DNA of 45,695 nt. Source: Martinezella miluonensis (GTDB lineage Bacteria > Pseudomonadota > Alphaproteobacteria > Rhizobiales > Rhizobiaceae). Positions 43,768 to 45,695 of the stretch are shown here, piece after piece; positions within the stretch are counted from its first letter, which is position 1, and each line of letters starts with the position of its first letter. Under the pieces are notes generated by a model. That model worked only from the letters and a program-made list of their open reading frames with translations. It had not been told where the DNA came from and did not search any database. The translations under genes and the position numbers were made by a program. The stretch spans positions 1 to 45,695 of the forward strand of contig NZ_FMAH01000051.1 in the NCBI RefSeq assembly GCF_900094545.1, given 5' to 3'.

Positions 43768-44067
43768 ACGAGGCCAACTTGCTGCAGCTTGACGTTACGA
43801 ACTTGTCCCCAGTGGAGGCGGCGACCATCACTCTCTGAAAGGTTGTTGGCAGTCCTTCCGCCCGCAGATCTCATCAATGTTTTATCAGCCGACGCTATGT
43901 GGCTCCGTCGTTCAACCTACGGAGATTATTTTGACACAAACGACTATTGTTGGGCTGGCTCGATGTCGTCGGAGGGCGCCATCCACCACATCAGGTTAAC
44001 GGAACGGCGATCCAGCTATGGAAATATGGCATCGGATCGTGCGCCTTCGCGCCGCTTAAACCAAATC
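43768..44067. other. Spacer between toxin relic and ISL3 relic
   Basis: About 300 bp with no supportable gene. It probably holds further decayed toxin or transposase sequence. Confidence 0.4.
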
Positions 44068-44279
44068 TGAAGCCATGGTTAAATGACGCAATGACCGGAC
44101 CGATGTCTTCGTTTGCGCGCGGGATCTGTCGGGACGTCGAGGCAGTTCATGCTGCATTGACCTTGCCTTGGAGTAGCGGCCAGGTCGAGGGGAAGATTAA
44201 TAAGCTAAAGCTCATCAAGCGCTCTATGCACGGAAGAGCTGGGATGGACCTCCTGCGCTCACGCATCATCGGAAACTGA
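44068..44279 (+). pseudogene. ISL3-family transposase C-terminal fragment
   Basis: The last about 70 codons read SSFARGICRDVEAVHAALTL, then PWSSGQVEGKINKLKLIKRS and MHGRAGMDLLRSRIIGN-stop. The W-S-x-G-Q-x-E-G-x-I-x-x-L-K-x-x-K-R pattern is the C-terminal DDE-domain end of ISL3-family transposases, with the catalytic Glu retained. The rest of the transposase (several hundred residues) is missing upstream, so it is a relic. Confidence 0.8.
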
Positions 44280-44320
44280 ATTGCACCGAAATTGCGGAAG
44301 AGCCCGCTTCTGACGGAAAT

Positions 44321-44800
44321 TCACGCAGCGTCGACAGTCAAGACCTGGATCAGGGCAAAGGCTCGGGTCCTAAGCCGCGGTGGAAGCCGCAGGATCTCTT
44401 CGACGAAGCGTCGGCCTTCGCTTGTTGCCAGGTAAGCGATGCGCTCGTCTATCTCAGGCAAGCCGCTGTTCACCGGCTCTGATCCCAGCTGCGGCAGACC
44501 GTCGTAGAAGCGCGAGACCGGAACGTTCAGACAGTTGGCGATCTCGTAGAGCACCGAGGCACTCATACGGTTCTTGCCGCTCTCGTATTTCTGTATCTGC
44601 TGGTAGCTCAGATTGACCAATTTCCCGAGCTCGGTCTGCGACAGGTTCGAATGTATCCGGATGATCCGAAGCTGCTGGCCGACATGCCGATCGATCGGAT
44701 GGATCGAGGGAGTGTCTGGAATAACCCCCATACTCTTGACGGATTGCCGTTGCGGGTTTCCGATTAAAGCTTTCGGGACTCGATCATCCATCAGTTGCAT
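44321..44800 (-). CDS. XRE-type HTH transcriptional regulator (long member of divergent pair)
   Basis: 159 residues from ATG 44800; internal Met at 44791 and a later one (MGVIPDTPSIH) are alternatives. The XRE domain is complete: DRHVGQQLRIIRIHSNLSQT, ELGKLVNLSYQQIQKYESGK, NRMSASVLYEIANCLNVPVS. The C-terminal tail is short and charged (EGRRFVEEILRLPPRLRTRA). It is of the rhizobial type often present in several copies. It faces a second, shorter XRE gene across an intergenic palindrome. Confidence 0.9.
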   Translation of the reverse strand: MQLMDDRVPKALIGNPQRQSVKSMGVIPDTPSIHPIDRHVGQQLRIIRIHSNLSQTELGKLVNLSYQQIQKYESGKNRMSASVLYEIANCLNVPVSRFYDGLPQLGSEPVNSGLPEIDERIAYLATSEGRRFVEEILRLPPRLRTRAFALIQVLTVDAA

Positions 44801-44886
44801 CCCCGCATTGAAGAGGTTCACACGGCATACAGCCAATCAAAAATGTGATCATTCATCCCTCGCCTGCTGGCGTGCTTATTCTCTAT

Positions 44887-44905
44887 ATACCCTATTTTGG
44901 GGTAT
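44887..44905. promoter_or_regulatory. Palindromic operator ATACCC-TATTTTG-GGGTAT between two XRE genes
   Basis: A perfect 6-bp inverted repeat with a 7-bp AT-rich centre lies between the two divergent XRE genes, within a TATA-rich stretch suitable for overlapping promoters. This is the expected place for the autoregulatory site of one or both XRE proteins; binding is inferred. Confidence 0.6.
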
Positions 44906-44957
44906 CCGAAAACCGGGTTTATTGAAATTGCTGGTTTTAACCAACTGGCTATCAAAA

Positions 44958-45197
44958 TTGTCCTCGTTTCATGCGATTGTTTACCGCCGACTGATTGATG
45001 ACTTGATCGCGGCTCGCAAGGCTGCAAACCTAACCCAAGCGGAGTTGGGCCAGCTGATTGGGCGCCGGCAAACCTTTGTCTCCAAGGTTGAATTGGGAGA
45101 ACGGCGGCTCGACGTCGCTGAATTCATCAAGATGAGCAGGGCAGTGGGCATCGATCCCTACCAGCTCATGCGGGAAGCCGAGCTCGAGCAAGACTAG
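44958..45197 (+). CDS. Short XRE-type HTH protein
   Basis: About 79 residues, consisting almost entirely of one XRE domain: YRRLIDDLIAARKAANLTQA, ELGQLIGRRQTFVSKVELGE, RRLDVAEFIKMSRAVGIDP, ending YQLMREAELEQD. The start is uncertain: no ATG lies in frame near the domain, and the TTG at 44958 is the best candidate; the frame is open much further upstream, but that portion overlaps the opposite XRE gene and is not protein-like. It is divergent from the 159-residue XRE gene. Confidence 0.75.
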   Translation: MSSFHAIVYRRLIDDLIAARKAANLTQAELGQLIGRRQTFVSKVELGERRLDVAEFIKMSRAVGIDPYQLMREAELEQD

Positions 45198-45419
45198 ATC
45201 CCTGCGCACGTTTTTCCGCGCAAGCCCTTCGCCGCCGCTGGCCTGTTGTGATTTCTCATCAAGCAATGATGAAGGAAGCGTCTCAATCTGATGGCCACGC
45301 CAATTATCTCCGGTGAGATAATGAGACAAGCAGAGAGTTGGCCCCAGCACGAAGGACCAAAATTTAATCCGATGCTATGAGGATTGTGTCCCGGCACGTG
45401 GTGTAGGTGACGGAAGATA

Positions 45420-45475
45420 GCAAAGCCGAGCGCCCGCGCGCTTTTCATAGCGCTGTAGCGGGTGATCGGCTTTGC
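45420..45475. repeat. Large compound stem-loop
   Basis: Outer stem GCAAAGCCGA (45420-45429) with TCGGCTTTGC (45466-45475), middle stem CCGC (45434-45437) with GCGG (45458-45461), inner stem GCGCT (45438-45442) with AGCGC (45449-45453). That is 19 base pairs nested in 56 nt. It lies just before the presumed IS256-type left end. Confidence 0.55.
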
Positions 45476-45491
45476 GGGCGGCCATCAGTGT

Positions 45492-45534
45492 TTTCCGCTA
45501 GGGTCGGGTTGTTCAAGACACAACCTGACGGAAA
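45492..45534 (+). promoter_or_regulatory. Leader hairpin before the transposase start
   Basis: TTTCC (45492) pairs with GGAAA (45530-45534), GTC (45503-45505) with GAC (45527-45529), and GGTTGT (45507-45512) with ACAACC (45520-45525). It ends 8 bp before the transposase ATG, where it could limit translation from read-through transcripts, as seen for other insertion sequences. Confidence 0.4.
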
Positions 45535-45542
45535 GATCACTG

Positions 45543-45695
45543 ATGACCGATGACATGATGAACGTGCGTTCGCTTGTTGAGAAGAGTGCGGACGCAGATT
45601 TGTTGCGTGAGATGATCGGCTTTGCGGCCGAACGGCTGATGGAGCTGGAGGTCAGCTCGGCTACGGGTGCAGGGTTCGGGGAGAAGAACCCGCTG
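45543..45695 (+). CDS. IS256-family (Mutator-type) transposase, N-terminal part cut by window end
   Basis: The first 51 codons, from ATG 45543, read MTDDMMNVRSLVEKSADADL, then LREMIGFAAERLMELEVSSA and TGAGFGEKNPL, matching the N-terminus of IS256-family transposases. The DDE domain lies beyond base 45695. Integrity cannot be judged. Confidence 0.85.
   Translation, partial: MTDDMMNVRSLVEKSADADLLREMIGFAAERLMELEVSSATGAGFGEKNPL

Larger units (their letters stand above)
45198..45542. other. Spacer with stem-loops upstream of an IS256-type transposase
   Basis: About 345 bp without a gene. The right part (45420-45475 and 45492-45534) holds two strong structures described separately, and the last part is likely the left end and leader of the IS256-type element. 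The element's exact terminus cannot be fixed without its right end. Confidence 0.5.

Noticed and set aside
44613..44957. Long N-terminal extension of the short XRE protein
   Set aside because: The frame is open but antisense to the other XRE gene, and the protein-like part begins only at about 44958.

Overview
The window is GC-rich alphaproteobacterial DNA, most likely from Rhizobium or a close relative in the Rhizobium/Agrobacterium group. The main reason is an uninterrupted imp-type type VI secretion locus (T6SS, about 1.4-29.8 kb) in the gene order known from Rhizobium leguminosarum and Agrobacterium tumefaciens. The organism call is an inference from gene content and protein resemblance; no rRNA, tRNA or plasmid gene is present to fix species or replicon.

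Layout. (1) 1-1010: right end of an IS3-family element whose transposase orfB is broken by a hairpin-bearing insertion. (2) 1011-1447: no recognisable gene. (3) 1448-10855, minus strand: clpV/tssH, hcp, a small unknown protein, vgrG, a DUF2169 adaptor, a DUF4150 (PAAR-like)/LHH-nuclease effector and a SUKH-type immunity protein. This is the load-and-fire half of the T6SS: Hcp tube, VgrG spike, adaptor, toxic tip and self-protection. (4) 10856-11083: divergent, AT-rich promoter region. (5) 11084-29755, plus strand: tssA, tssB, tssC, a tssC paralogue (impD), tagJ, tssE, tssF, tssG, fha, tssK, tssL (with OmpA domain), tssM, a tagF-PP2C fusion and ppkA. These encode sheath, baseplate, membrane complex and threonine-phosphorylation control, mostly with overlapping start and stop codons, so probably one operon. 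No tssJ is seen.

(6) 29767-45200 is an accessory region with signs of decay: a Wza-like polysaccharide export lipoprotein, an MBL-fold hydrolase, a quinone-oxidoreductase relic, an ECF sigma factor with SnoaL-like C-terminus plus a small monooxygenase-like protein, an MFS efflux pump, two small secreted proteins, a methyltransferase, an SDR with an internal TAG stop, an AraC-type regulator, an intact SDR, a DUF2147 protein, a polymorphic-toxin relic, an ISL3 transposase relic and a divergent pair of XRE-type regulators around a palindromic operator. (7) 45420-45695: a large stem-loop and the start of an IS256-family transposase running off the window.

The points most worth following up are the LHH-nuclease/SUKH cargo module with its AT-rich exchanged tail, the unknown protein between hcp and vgrG, strong hairpins on both sides of hcp, a Gly/Ala-rich insert in VgrG, a PP2C domain with two substituted metal-ligand motifs, an imperfect inverted-repeat family at 37.5-37.8 kb, and the paired XRE genes.
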